From Rhodococcus sp. IEGM 1409 (GTDB lineage Bacteria; Actinomycetota; Actinomycetes; Mycobacteriales; Mycobacteriaceae): DNA of 64,000 nucleotides. Of this stretch, positions 35,686 to 43,525 are shown piece after piece. Numbering within the stretch: position 1 is the first letter of the stretch; every line of letters begins with the position of its first letter. The DNA lies in contig NZ_JASHKN010000005.1 in the NCBI RefSeq assembly GCF_030056735.1, positions 1 through 64,000 of the forward strand, given 5' to 3'. The notes below the pieces were generated by a model. The model saw only the letters and a program-made list of their open reading frames with translations. It was not told the origin of the DNA and made no database searches. The translations under genes and the position numbers were made by a program.

Positions 35686-36954
35686 TCAGTGCACTTCACT
35701 TCGGTGAGTGCCCTTGTGTTGGCGGGCTCTCGGCGGTGCTGTGACGCATCGGCCGTAGGTTCGGACCACTTCGGTGGCGACGTGATCCCACGAATACGAT
35801 TCGCACGCGCGGGCCCGACTCTGCCGTGCAAACGCCGCGCCTTCGTCCTCGTCGTCGAGAAGATGCCGGACTGCCCGCGCGGTTTCCACCGGATTGTTGA
35901 CCGGGACCCGCCGCCCGGTGAGCCCGTCGATCACAGTATCGCGCAGTCCGCCAACAGGAGTCGCGACGACAGGTACTCCGCACGCCATCGCCTCCAGAGC
36001 CGCGATTCCGAACGGTTCGTATCTGGGGGTACAGACGAGGGCGTCGGCCGATCGCATCAATTTCGGTAGTTGGCGGTGCGGAACCCGTCCCAATAATTGG
36101 ACTCGATCTGCGACGCCGAGTCGCTCGGCGAGCTTGACCAAGCGGATTGCCACCTCGTCGGTGCTCAGTTGTGCGACGGGCGGCCCGCCGATCACCACCA
36201 ACTCCGTATCCGGCAGCGAAGCCAGCGCGGCGACGGCAACATCGAAGCCCTTCTGCTCCACCAGCCTTCCGACGCAGATCAATCGATGCGGTGCGGTCTT
36301 CTTCGCGGCGGGTCCCTCAGGGGTGAACGCTTCGGTGTCGACTCCCGAGGGCACCATGGTGGTCCGTGATCGTGGTGATCCCTGCCGAACCAGATCGAAG
36401 ATCTCGTCGGAACTGGTCGCGATGACATGGGTTGCGCCCCTGGCGATCAACGGTTCCAGGTGAGTCCGCTCCGAGGGACTGTCGTCGGCTGCGCCGAGGT
36501 GGCGGTGCGCCGCAGATCCCAGGGAATGGAATGTCTGAAGTACGGGGATGCCGAGCGAGCGGGTCGCGAGTTCCGTTGCTACACCAGACATCCAGAAGTG
36601 CGAGTGCACCACATCAGGTCGGTCGGTACTCCACTGAGCGCGCAGAATGCTGGCAAAGATTCCCAAGTGAGGAAGGATTTCGGCATCCGGGAGAGCCTGT
36701 GTCGGGCCGGCCTCGAGATAGTCGACGCAGTACCCGGCGCGAGCGCGAACGCGGTCTGGTCCACCGACATGTGCCCTACGAGTGAAGACAGTGACGTCGT
36801 GTCCGGCGCGAACCAAGGCCGCAGACAGTTCGTCGACGTGAAGATTCTGTGCACCAGCTGCCGAGCAGCCCACCGGTGCGAGTGGATCGGCGTTCACCGA
36901 CACCATGGAGATCTTCAGCATTCGTCCGGGAGCCATAGCGGGCGAGTACTTCAT
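35686..36954 (-). CDS. GT4-family glycosyltransferase
   Basis: A 422-residue two-domain GT-B enzyme. The N-terminal acceptor domain has GAQNLHVDELSAALVRAGHDV; the C-terminal donor domain has VGRLVEQKGFDVAVAAL and the nucleotide-sugar motif RYEPFGIAALEAMACGVPVV with E..E spacing of the GT4 family. ATG 36954 is chosen because GGAGAGGGG precedes it and a GGGTAT promoter element lies just upstream. Probable retaining transferase making a glycolipid, glycan or compatible solute; the acceptor is unknown. Its promoter suggests membership of the SigF stress regulon. Confidence 0.87.
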   Translation of the reverse strand: MKYSPAMAPGRMLKISMVSVNADPLAPVGCSAAGAQNLHVDELSAALVRAGHDVTVFTRRAHVGGPDRVRARAGYCVDYLEAGPTQALPDAEILPHLGIFASILRAQWSTDRPDVVHSHFWMSGVATELATRSLGIPVLQTFHSLGSAAHRHLGAADDSPSERTHLEPLIARGATHVIATSSDEIFDLVRQGSPRSRTTMVPSGVDTEAFTPEGPAAKKTAPHRLICVGRLVEQKGFDVAVAALASLPDTELVVIGGPPVAQLSTDEVAIRLVKLAERLGVADRVQLLGRVPHRQLPKLMRSADALVCTPRYEPFGIAALEAMACGVPVVATPVGGLRDTVIDGLTGRRVPVNNPVETARAVRHLLDDEDEGAAFARQSRARACESYSWDHVATEVVRTYGRCVTAPPRARQHKGTHRSEVH

Positions 36955-36989
36955 CGGGTCCCCTCTCCACTTGATCGGTTCGTCTGGGG

Positions 36990-37014
36990 ATACCCGGAGT
37001 CCATGATCTGAACC
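36990..37014 (-). promoter_or_regulatory. Candidate SigF-type promoter of the glycosyltransferase gene
   Basis: Minus-strand GGTT-N15-GGGTAT, with the -10 at 36990-36995 and about 30 bases to the start codon. Confidence 0.5.
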
Positions 37015-37074
37015 GGGTTTCGGTGCGGTCGGCGCTGGGCACATTCCAAACACGATGGCGAGGAGTGAGGTTCG

Positions 37075-37488
37075 ATGACAGAACAAATGCTGGTCGACGC
37101 AACCGTCGGACTCGGGTTCGAGCGGTACGTACAACGTGTGGCGGTCGGCGTGGGAGCCGGCATCGAGCAATGGTGTTGCAGGCGCGAGCACCCTCTGGAG
37201 GCCTACATCGCGTTGGACCGAACGGTGCCGCGTTTTCCCGGGCGTGAGGTGGCGTTGCTCTGGGAGGAGACGTGCGGTTGGGCCCTGGCCGTGGAGACTC
37301 GTTCAGGGGAGGACCTCATCGTTCTCGGATATCTGGGCGAACACGCGGTGCCTGCCCCTGACGCCGTTGCCGACTTTGCCGCGACACTGGGCACCCGCAG
37401 CCCGCACTGGGTCATGAACAGGCCGCTGGCGGATTCGGACGAGACCGCGCGAGAACTGCGGAGCTATTCCGGAAGTACTTACGCCTGA
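37075..37488 (+). CDS. Small soluble protein, possibly DUF6292-like
   Basis: A 137-residue acidic protein with no signal or helix. Character: FERYVQRVAVGVG at the start, ALLWEETCGWALAVET in the middle, LIVLGYLGEHAVPAPDAVADF near the end. It resembles the actinobacterial DUF6292 family in layout (tentative). ATG at 37075; GTTT-N16-GGGCAC at 37017-37042 could be a stress promoter. Function unknown. Confidence 0.65.
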   Translation: MTEQMLVDATVGLGFERYVQRVAVGVGAGIEQWCCRREHPLEAYIALDRTVPRFPGREVALLWEETCGWALAVETRSGEDLIVLGYLGEHAVPAPDAVADFAATLGTRSPHWVMNRPLADSDETARELRSYSGSTYA

Positions 37489-37510
37489 ACAGTATTCGGA
37501 TTCGATCAGC

Positions 37511-38083
37511 TCAGTTGACCACGTCCAGGATGGGATCGAGAACGGGCGTCGAGGCAGCTTCGACGCCCGGATCGTCCATGAGTCGAAAGACGATGTGACC
37601 GCCGAGCGCACCACCGACGCCGACCGCGGCGAGTCCCAGCGCCGAGAGAACTCGCGCCAGCGCCAGTGAATCCTTTCCGCGTAGCCGGTATGACGCGGCA
37701 AAGGACCAGATACCCACTGCATTCGACACAGCGTGCACCAGTCCCACACGGCGGGCGACGTCGCCACGTTCGGACCAGTCCAGCCAGCCCGTCAGCAAAA
37801 CCGGTGGCGTCGAGACCAACCCGAGCCCGATCAATCGTCGTGCGGTCCGCGGGTCGCGGAGAACGGTGTCGAAGATCAGCGACGCCGTCCAGGCGCCCGC
37901 CGGAACGGCCACGAGGGCGGGATGGATGGGGTGCCCGACTGCAGCGCCGCGGAGAAGCGCTGCGACAGCACGTGACTTGTCGGATCGCTCGGTGATCGCG
38001 AGGATTCTGCGCCTCATGCCAGTGGACGGACCGTCCAGTCCGCGCGCCGATTCGATTCCGCCGTAAAGAGTTCCGATGTCCAT
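37511..38083 (-). CDS. DUF2231-type integral membrane protein
   Basis: A 190-residue protein with about four helices after a charged N-terminus. GHPIHPALVAVPAGAW (near 50-65) is the hallmark of DUF2231. The function of the family is unknown. A very good SigF-type promoter (GTTT-N15-GGGTAG) lies immediately upstream. If the transcript starts about 7 bases after the -10, the ATG at 38083 would be leaderless; the in-frame ATG at 38017 is the alternative. Confidence 0.82.
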   Translation of the reverse strand: MDIGTLYGGIESARGLDGPSTGMRRRILAITERSDKSRAVAALLRGAAVGHPIHPALVAVPAGAWTASLIFDTVLRDPRTARRLIGLGLVSTPPVLLTGWLDWSERGDVARRVGLVHAVSNAVGIWSFAASYRLRGKDSLALARVLSALGLAAVGVGGALGGHIVFRLMDDPGVEAASTPVLDPILDVVN

Positions 38084-38090
38084 GTAATTC

Positions 38091-38115
38091 GGCTACCCGG
38101 CGTAGTCGTCGGGAA
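38091..38115 (-). promoter_or_regulatory. Strong SigF-type promoter of the DUF2231 gene
   Basis: Minus-strand GTTT (38112-38115), 15-base spacer, GGGTAG (38091-38096). This is the best consensus match of the three candidates in this region. Confidence 0.6.
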
Positions 38116-38197
38116 ACCTCGCGACGAGCGTGTCTTGTCGACCGTCATGCTCCGGCGTACGGTCGAAACGAAAGAGATCCGACCGGAGGAGCGAACG

Positions 38198-38419
38198 ATG
38201 AAGCTCAATCTCTTTGCAGCGTGGGCGTCGTATTTCCTGGTGTTGGCCACAGTGGTCTGCCTCGGCAGTTTCCTGGTGGCAGCAGGCTCAGGTCAAGGTG
38301 GTTGGGCATTGATCGCCGGGCTCGCCGGCGTCGCGTCCATCGGCCTCGCGGTGGCCCTGTACGCCAGCACCGTGCGTCACGACCACAAAGTGCACCGCGA
38401 ATCCCCGCACCTGTTCTGA
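38198..38419 (+). CDS. Small two-helix membrane protein
   Basis: A 73-residue protein with two predicted helices (about 9-30 and 36-57) and a short basic, His-containing tail (RHDHKVHRESPH). ATG 38198 is preceded by GGAGGAG, which makes translation convincing despite the small size. Family unknown; neighbours suggest a stress-related envelope role. Confidence 0.72.
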   Translation: MKLNLFAAWASYFLVLATVVCLGSFLVAAGSGQGGWALIAGLAGVASIGLAVALYASTVRHDHKVHRESPHLF

Positions 38420-38425
38420 TTGTTC

Positions 38426-38470
38426 CTGATCAGGACTGCTTCTGATCAGGACTGCTTCTGATCAGGACTG
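38426..38470. repeat. 16-bp tandem repeat, 2.8 copies, at a convergent gene end
   Basis: The unit CTGATCAGGACTGCTT starts at 38426, 38442 and 38458 (the last partial). The third copy includes the stop codon and last codons of the PPK2 gene on the minus strand. Each unit contains TGATCA. It fills the gap between two convergent genes. Confidence 0.85.
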
Positions 38471-39316
38471 TGCGAGTCGCGCCTTCTCCGCCTCGATGTC
38501 GAAGTTGGCAGGCGGCCAGTCGAGATCGAGCTTTTCGAGAGCGTCGATCAGTAGCTCCGTGACCGCAATTCGGCTGTACCACTTGCGATCACATGGTACG
38601 ACGTACCACGGTGCGTGCTCGGTCGACGTCGTGTCGAGCATTGCCTGATACGCCTGCTGATAAGCCGGCCACAAACCGCGCTCGGTCACGTCTCCCGGGT
38701 TGTACTTCCAGTACTTGTCCGGACGATCGAGACGTTCTTCGAGTCGCTTCTTCTGTTCGTCGAGCGAGACGAACATCGCGACCTTCACGATGGTGGTTCC
38801 GGCGTCGACGAGTTCCTTTTCGAACTGGTTGATCTCGTCGTAGCGCTTGCTCCAGACGTCCTCCGGGACAAGATCGTGAACGCGCACGACCAGGACGTCC
38901 TCGTACTGGGAGCGATCGAACACGCCGAGATAGCCGCCGCGGGGGAGTTCCTTCTTGATTCGCCAGAGGTAGTGGTGTTGCTTCTCCTCTTCGGTCGGGA
39001 CACCGAATGCCGCGTGCTGAACTCCCGAAGGATCCACGTGACCGATCACGTGTCGGACCATGCCGCCCTTGCCTGCGGTGTCCATTCCTTGCAAGACCAG
39101 CAGGATCGAGCGGCTGTCCCCGGACCGGCCGTTGGCGTACAGCAACTCCTGCAGGTCGGACAGAACCGCGCCGCGCTCCTCGAGCAGACGTTCGCCGTCA
39201 GCTTTGTTTCCGGTGAATCCCGGAGTGCTGTTGCGATCGAGTTGATCGAGTTCGAACCCGGGCTCTGCCCGCAGGGTCTTGGCGGCCGGTGTTTCCCACA
39301 GCGAATCTTGTGCCAT
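38462..39316 (-). CDS. ppk2: Polyphosphate kinase 2 family protein
   Basis: A 284-residue P-loop kinase that moves phosphate between polyphosphate and a nucleotide (NDP to NTP, or the reverse). Walker A GMDTAGKGG is at 77-85, the Walker B region GVFDRSQYEDVL has Asp134, and a lid region follows with basic residues (EQKKRLEERLDRPDKYWKY). One PPK2 domain, normal length. Cytoplasmic, often part of stress energy and phosphate storage. Confidence 0.93.
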   Translation of the reverse strand: MAQDSLWETPAAKTLRAEPGFELDQLDRNSTPGFTGNKADGERLLEERGAVLSDLQELLYANGRSGDSRSILLVLQGMDTAGKGGMVRHVIGHVDPSGVQHAAFGVPTEEEKQHHYLWRIKKELPRGGYLGVFDRSQYEDVLVVRVHDLVPEDVWSKRYDEINQFEKELVDAGTTIVKVAMFVSLDEQKKRLEERLDRPDKYWKYNPGDVTERGLWPAYQQAYQAMLDTTSTEHAPWYVVPCDRKWYSRIAVTELLIDALEKLDLDWPPANFDIEAEKARLAQS

Positions 39317-39327
39317 GCCGAAAGAGT

Positions 39328-39350
39328 GCCACAGGATTGACCCCTGTGGC
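39328..39350 (-). terminator. Hairpin after the TetR gene at 39374
   Basis: GCCACAGG (39328-39335) pairs with CCTGTGGC (39343-39350) around a 7-base loop, between the TetR stop and the ppk2 start on the minus strand. Confidence 0.5.
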
Positions 39351-39373
39351 TCGAAAGTTCGGTCTCGGGCGAG

Positions 39374-40108
39374 TCAGTTCTCGGCAGGCTTGACGAGGGG
39401 GTGCGGAACCGACTTGAACTTGGCCGGTGATCCGTTGACCGCCGCAATACCGGTGATGCCGCCCCACGTCATCATCGTGAGGTAGTCGATAAGCGATTCT
39501 GCGGACATCGACTTGTTGGAGATCCACCAGTGCGTCGCGAGCTGAATTCCGCCGACGATCCCGAATGCCCACGGCAAGGAGCCGCCGGAATCCATCTCCA
39601 TCTCGCGAAGACGATTGCCCAACACCGTGGAGAGCAATTCGGCGATCATGCGCTCGGAGTCGGCAACGACGTCGCGGTTTGCGCCGGCGCCGTTGGCCAT
39701 CACGTAGAGGTAGATGTCCGGGTCTGACGCCACCGTCTCGACGTATGCGGTGATGCTGGCCTGAGTGAGTTCGAAATCGTCGAGATCACCACTGATCGCT
39801 TCGTAGATACGCGGCGAGAGGATCGTCTCGACGTACCGCATCATCGTGGCGGTGGTGAGGTCGCTCTTGTCGGCGAAGTAGCGGTAGAGGACTGTCTTGG
39901 AGACACCGATCTCGGATGCGATCTCGTCCATGCCGATCTCACGGCCGCGCGCCCGGATTGCGGCGATGGTGCCGTCGACGAGTTCCTCGCGGCGAGCGAT
40001 CTTGTGCTCACGCCAACGACGCTTGCGACCGTCGGATTTCTCGGGCTTCGCATCAGCAACGCCTGTGCCGTCTACCTGCTCGTTGTCCTGCACGGCATTC
40101 TTGGCCAC
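39374..40108 (-). CDS. TetR-family regulator (Rv0472c-like position)
   Basis: A 244-residue regulator with a 35-residue charged N-terminal extension, the TetR HTH (REIGMDEIASEIGVSKTVLYRYF) and a helical ligand domain ending in LPWAFGIVGGIQLATHWW. It is divergent from the DUF445 gene, the same arrangement as Rv0472c/Rv0473. Likely a lipid- or fatty-acid-responsive repressor by family; the ligand is unknown. Confidence 0.87.
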   Translation of the reverse strand: MAKNAVQDNEQVDGTGVADAKPEKSDGRKRRWREHKIARREELVDGTIAAIRARGREIGMDEIASEIGVSKTVLYRYFADKSDLTTATMMRYVETILSPRIYEAISGDLDDFELTQASITAYVETVASDPDIYLYVMANGAGANRDVVADSERMIAELLSTVLGNRLREMEMDSGGSLPWAFGIVGGIQLATHWWISNKSMSAESLIDYLTMMTWGGITGIAAVNGSPAKFKSVPHPLVKPAEN

Positions 40109-40279
40109 GAGTCATCTCATATCTGTGGTGCGAGCCACGTCCGATCGGTCTACTTTTCCGTTCCAGCTTAATGTCCGTGCCTTTGTCTCGGGCACTCACA
40201 TCCGCAGTTAGGGGGATTAGGTCCTGCAGAATCAGACATCGTGTCGCTCGCGCTACGCCGCGTCACACCTTTCGGCACA

Positions 40280-41560
40280 ATGGCGAGGGTGCAGCAACTG
40301 AGCCTCTCCGCCTTCGACGACGCCGCGAAGCGTCGGGACCTTCGCAAGATGAAGGTCTTCGCCACGGGCCTCCTCGGCTTCGCGACGGTGGTCTACATCT
40401 TCTGCCGGTGGCAGGAATCCCGCGGTGCCGGAGAGTGGGTCGGATACGTCCGGGCCGCGTCGGAGGCCGGCATGGTCGGCGCACTCGCCGACTGGTTTGC
40501 CGTCACCGCACTCTTCCGTCATCCAATGGGGCTTCCCATCCCGCACACCGCGATCATCAAGCGCAAGAAAGACCAGCTCGGGGCCAGTCTGAGTTCGTTC
40601 GTCGGACAGAACTTCCTGGCTCCCGAAGTTGTGTCGGCCAAGGTGCAGCAGGCGCAGATTCCGCTCCGACTCGGCACGTGGATGGCTGAACCTGCCAATG
40701 CCGCTCGCGTCGCCGCCGAAACGTCGACGGTCTTGCGCGGCATGGTCGAGGTTCTTCGCGACGAGGACATCGCCCAGATCATCGACAACACGATCGTGAA
40801 GCGTCTCGCCGAGCCGATGTGGGGACCGCCGATCGGCCGAGTGCTCGGTGAGCTTCTCAAGGACAACAAGCAACTACCGATCATCGAACTGCTGGCCGAG
40901 CGCGCGCATCAGTGGGCTCTCGGCAGCCAGGAGACGATCGACCGCGTGATCGTTCGCGATTCGCCGGCATGGTCGCCGAAGTTCGTCGACGCCATGCTGG
41001 GGGAGAAGATCTACAAGGAGATCGTCGAGTTCACCTGGAAAGTTCGTTCCAACCCCGAGCACGAGGTGCGCCTCGCTGCCAATCGCTTCCTGATCGATTT
41101 CGCGGACGATCTGCAGAACGACCCGGAGACCATCCAGAAGGCCGAGGGGATCAAGGCCGAGATCATGGGCCGCGAGGAAGTGACCGGTCTGGCGTCGTCG
41201 ACGTGGCAGGTGGCCAAGCGGCTCATCATGGAGTCCGTCGACGATCCGAACAGCACCCTGCGGACCAAGGTCGCCGAGAACGTGGCCGGCTTCGGAGTCA
41301 GGCTGCGTGACGACGACTCCATGCGCGCGAAGGTCGACGGCTGGCTGGTGCAGGGCACCAAGTACATCGCGGAGAACTACACCGACGAGATCACCGGGGT
41401 CATCAGCGACACGGTCGAGCGGTGGGATGCCGACGAAGCAAGCGAAAAGATCGAATTGCAGGTCGGCCGAGACCTTCAGTTCATCCGTATCAACGGCACC
41501 GTCGTCGGGTCGATCGCCGGTCTGCTGATCTATACGATCTCGACGCTCATCTTCGGCTGA
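40280..41560 (+). CDS. DUF445-family membrane protein
   Basis: A 426-residue protein (439 if the GTG at 40241 is used). It has an N-terminal helix (MKVFATGLLGFATVVYIF), the conserved DUF445 block AASEAGMVGALADWFAVTALFRHPMG, a long helical central region and a C-terminal helix (GTVVGSIAGLLIYTISTLIF). The family is of unknown function and has membrane anchors at both ends. Both starts lack a strong ribosome site. Orthologue by position of Rv0473. Confidence 0.88.
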   Translation: MARVQQLSLSAFDDAAKRRDLRKMKVFATGLLGFATVVYIFCRWQESRGAGEWVGYVRAASEAGMVGALADWFAVTALFRHPMGLPIPHTAIIKRKKDQLGASLSSFVGQNFLAPEVVSAKVQQAQIPLRLGTWMAEPANAARVAAETSTVLRGMVEVLRDEDIAQIIDNTIVKRLAEPMWGPPIGRVLGELLKDNKQLPIIELLAERAHQWALGSQETIDRVIVRDSPAWSPKFVDAMLGEKIYKEIVEFTWKVRSNPEHEVRLAANRFLIDFADDLQNDPETIQKAEGIKAEIMGREEVTGLASSTWQVAKRLIMESVDDPNSTLRTKVAENVAGFGVRLRDDDSMRAKVDGWLVQGTKYIAENYTDEITGVISDTVERWDADEASEKIELQVGRDLQFIRINGTVVGSIAGLLIYTISTLIFG

Positions 41561-41586
41561 ACTGTCCGGTATGTGACGTCCGCCAC

Positions 41587-41639
41587 GAGTGCTAGCAGTA
41601 GTGCTTGCAATAGTTAGCACCCTCTCCTATCCTGGGAAA
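41587..41639 (+). promoter_or_regulatory. Promoter of the XRE-hbhA unit with an overlapping inverted repeat
   Basis: TTGCAA (41605-41610), a 17-base spacer and TATCCT (41628-41633) form a good housekeeping promoter. GAGTGCTA (41587-41594) and TTAGCAC (41614-41620) form an inverted repeat that brackets the -35. The arms equal halves of the HrcA CIRCE element but in reversed order and wider spacing, so the binding protein may be the XRE product itself or a heat-shock regulator. Confidence 0.5.
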
Positions 41640-41663
41640 TGTCCACTGGAAAGGGAGGACGCA

Positions 41664-42170
41664 ATGCCAGCGAAGTCGACGAACTCCGATGACGGAGATC
41701 GTGAATCATCCGGTGCCGCAGCCGGAGCAAGCGACTTGGCAGCTCGCGTCGTCAGCTCTGCGGCACACGACATCGGGGGGTTCATTCGTGCACAGCGGGA
41801 AGCCGCCCAAGTTTCGATGCGCCAACTTGCCCAACTCGCCGGCGTCAGCAATCCGTATCTGAGTCAGATCGAACGCGGATTGCGTAAACCGTCGGCAGAC
41901 GTACTGGCGCAAATTGCCAAGGGCCTTCGAGTCTCCTCGGAAGTTCTGTACGTCCAAGCGGGATATCTCGAACAACGCCCGCACAGTCCCATCAGGGACG
42001 CGGTGTTGGCCGAGACGGCCATCAACGAACGGCAGAAGCAAGTACTGCTCGAAATCTACGACTCGTTCTGTCGCGAGAACGAGTCGTCCAGACCAGCCGC
42101 AGCGCCCGATTCCGCTGAATCGGCCGCAATTCCAGACACCGAGACTTCACTAGGAGAAAAAGATGACTGA
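41664..42170 (+). CDS. XRE-family regulator upstream of hbhA (Rv0474-like)
   Basis: A 168-residue protein with a helix-turn-helix (about residues 38-92: GGFIRAQREAAQVSMRQLAQ, GVSNPYLSQIERGLRKPS) and a disordered acidic tail. ATG 41664 follows GGGAGG. Its last codons overlap the hbhA start by 8 bases, so the two are coupled. Likely regulator of its own unit. Confidence 0.9.
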   Translation: MPAKSTNSDDGDRESSGAAAGASDLAARVVSSAAHDIGGFIRAQREAAQVSMRQLAQLAGVSNPYLSQIERGLRKPSADVLAQIAKGLRVSSEVLYVQAGYLEQRPHSPIRDAVLAETAINERQKQVLLEIYDSFCRENESSRPAAAPDSAESAAIPDTETSLGEKDD

Positions 42171-42990
42171 CAAGAACACCATCGACAGCGTCAAGACCTC
42201 GCTCTACGCCGCCGTCGGTGCAGGCGACCTCGTTGTCCAGGCCGTAGCCGACGTTGTTGCTCAGGTTCGTGAGCGCGCCGAGAACACTCAGGGCGACGTC
42301 AACGGCCGTGTCGACGGTGCCCGAGAGAAGCTCGCTTCCGTCCAGGGTGACGTTGCCGAGAGCGTCGAGGCACTGCGCGAGCGTCTCGCCGGCCTGCCGT
42401 CCGAGCTCCCCGAAGAGCTTGCCGAGCTTCGCGAGAAGTTCGCACCCGAGGAGCTCCGTAAGGTCGCCGAGGCATACCTCAAGGTTGCCGGCGATCTGTA
42501 CAACTCCCTCGCAGAGCGCGGCGAAGACGCAGTCGAGCGCATCCGCAAGCAGCCCGCAGTCGAAGAGGGCATCGCTGCTGCAGAGTCGGCACTCGGCGAC
42601 GCCGTCGAGCTGACCGAAGACGCACTCGGAACCGTTGCTCGTCAGACGCGCGCCGTGGGCGAGCAGGCTGCCAAGCTGGCCGGCCGCGCTGCCGGACGCA
42701 TCTCCGACACCGCAGAAGAGGTCGGCGAGAAGATCGCTGACGCCGGCGAGAAGATTGCCGACGCCGGCGACGAGGCTGCACTGAAGGTCCTCGACCTCGG
42801 TGACCAGGCTGACGAGGCTTCCAAGGAAGCTGCCGCTCGCGTGACCGCTGCTGCTTCCGACGTCCAGGAGCGCGCAACCACCGCCGCCAAGAAGGCCGCT
42901 CCGGCCAAGGCTGCTCCCGCGAAGGCTGCACCGGCCAAGGCCACCGCGCCGGCTCCGGCCAAGAAGGTTGCTCCGGCCAAGAAGGCCTGA
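42163..42990 (+). CDS. hbhA: Heparin-binding haemagglutinin homologue (HbhA)
   Basis: A 275-residue surface-associated protein. Residues about 1-200 are a long coiled-coil-forming helix with many E/A/R/K heptads; the C-terminal 45 residues are Lys/Ala/Pro repeats of the KAAPAK type, the heparin/glycan-binding tail of HbhA. No signal peptide, as in HbhA. It is longer than the mycobacterial protein (about 199 residues). In Rhodococcus relatives such proteins are also found on lipid droplets. Synteny XRE-hbhA-DUF2516 supports orthology with Rv0475. Confidence 0.92.
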   Translation: MTDKNTIDSVKTSLYAAVGAGDLVVQAVADVVAQVRERAENTQGDVNGRVDGAREKLASVQGDVAESVEALRERLAGLPSELPEELAELREKFAPEELRKVAEAYLKVAGDLYNSLAERGEDAVERIRKQPAVEEGIAAAESALGDAVELTEDALGTVARQTRAVGEQAAKLAGRAAGRISDTAEEVGEKIADAGEKIADAGDEAALKVLDLGDQADEASKEAAARVTAAASDVQERATTAAKKAAPAKAAPAKAAPAKATAPAPAKKVAPAKKA

Positions 42991-43008
42991 TTTGCCCAGC
43001 TCCAACTG

Positions 43009-43048
43009 ACGAAGGCTCCCGCGCTCAGCCGAGTGTGGGAGCCTTCGT
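43009..43048 (+). terminator. Terminator after hbhA
   Basis: A 12-bp stem, ACGAAGGCTCCC (43009-43020) with GGGAGCCTTCGT (43037-43048), and a 16-base loop, 18 bases past the hbhA stop. Confidence 0.75.
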
Positions 43049-43085
43049 GTTCGTCGGGAACCGGATGAGAACTTAGGATGTAGTT

Positions 43086-43382
43086 GTGACTCAAGTCGAT
43101 GGGCTAGTCGGTCTGATCTTTCTCGCACTCAAAGTGCTCGCGCTGGTGGGTGCTGTCTACGCGATCGTTCATGCTGTCAGGCAGCGCCCGGACGCCTTCA
43201 CCGCCGTCAACAAATTGACCAAGCCGATCTGGCTGGGAATTCTGATCGTCGCGGCGTTGATCCTTTTGGCGACGTCTCCTGTCGGTCTGCTGGGCATCAT
43301 CGCGGTCGTTGCCGTGTGCGTGTATCTCGTGGACGTTCGCCCGCGCGTGGATGACATCCAGCACGGCGGTTCTCGCTGGTAG
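43086..43382 (+). CDS. DUF2516-family small membrane protein
   Basis: A 98-residue protein with an N-terminal helix (LVGLIFLALKVLALVGAVYAIVH), a short loop with RQRPDAF and two further hydrophobic stretches. Matches DUF2516 (Rv0476-like). GTG 43086. The function of the family is unknown; its conserved place after hbhA suggests an envelope role. Confidence 0.85.
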   Translation: MTQVDGLVGLIFLALKVLALVGAVYAIVHAVRQRPDAFTAVNKLTKPIWLGILIVAALILLATSPVGLLGIIAVVAVCVYLVDVRPRVDDIQHGGSRW

Positions 43383-43425
43383 TGTGCCGCGGTTCTCGCA
43401 TCGTGTGCTGTCCCACTCTTCGCTC

Positions 43426-43446
43426 CAACGCTGACAACGAGCGTTG
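43426..43446. promoter_or_regulatory. Palindrome upstream of the hydrolase gene
   Basis: CAACGCT-N7-AGCGTTG (43426-43446), 80 bases before the hydrolase start, in a region with TTGTTC and GATAGT promoter-like elements. Possible operator. Confidence 0.35.
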
Positions 43447-43525
43447 TTCGAGTGATAGTGTCAGTTAACGGCAGTCACACATAGATTGAATCCGTCTGTC
43501 GTCAGTAGCGGTCAGGGGTAAATGC

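Noticed and set aside
42860-42990. Lys/Ala/Pro-coding repeats at the end of hbhA as a DNA repeat element
   Set aside because: The repetition follows from the known HbhA C-terminal tail and is not an independent element.
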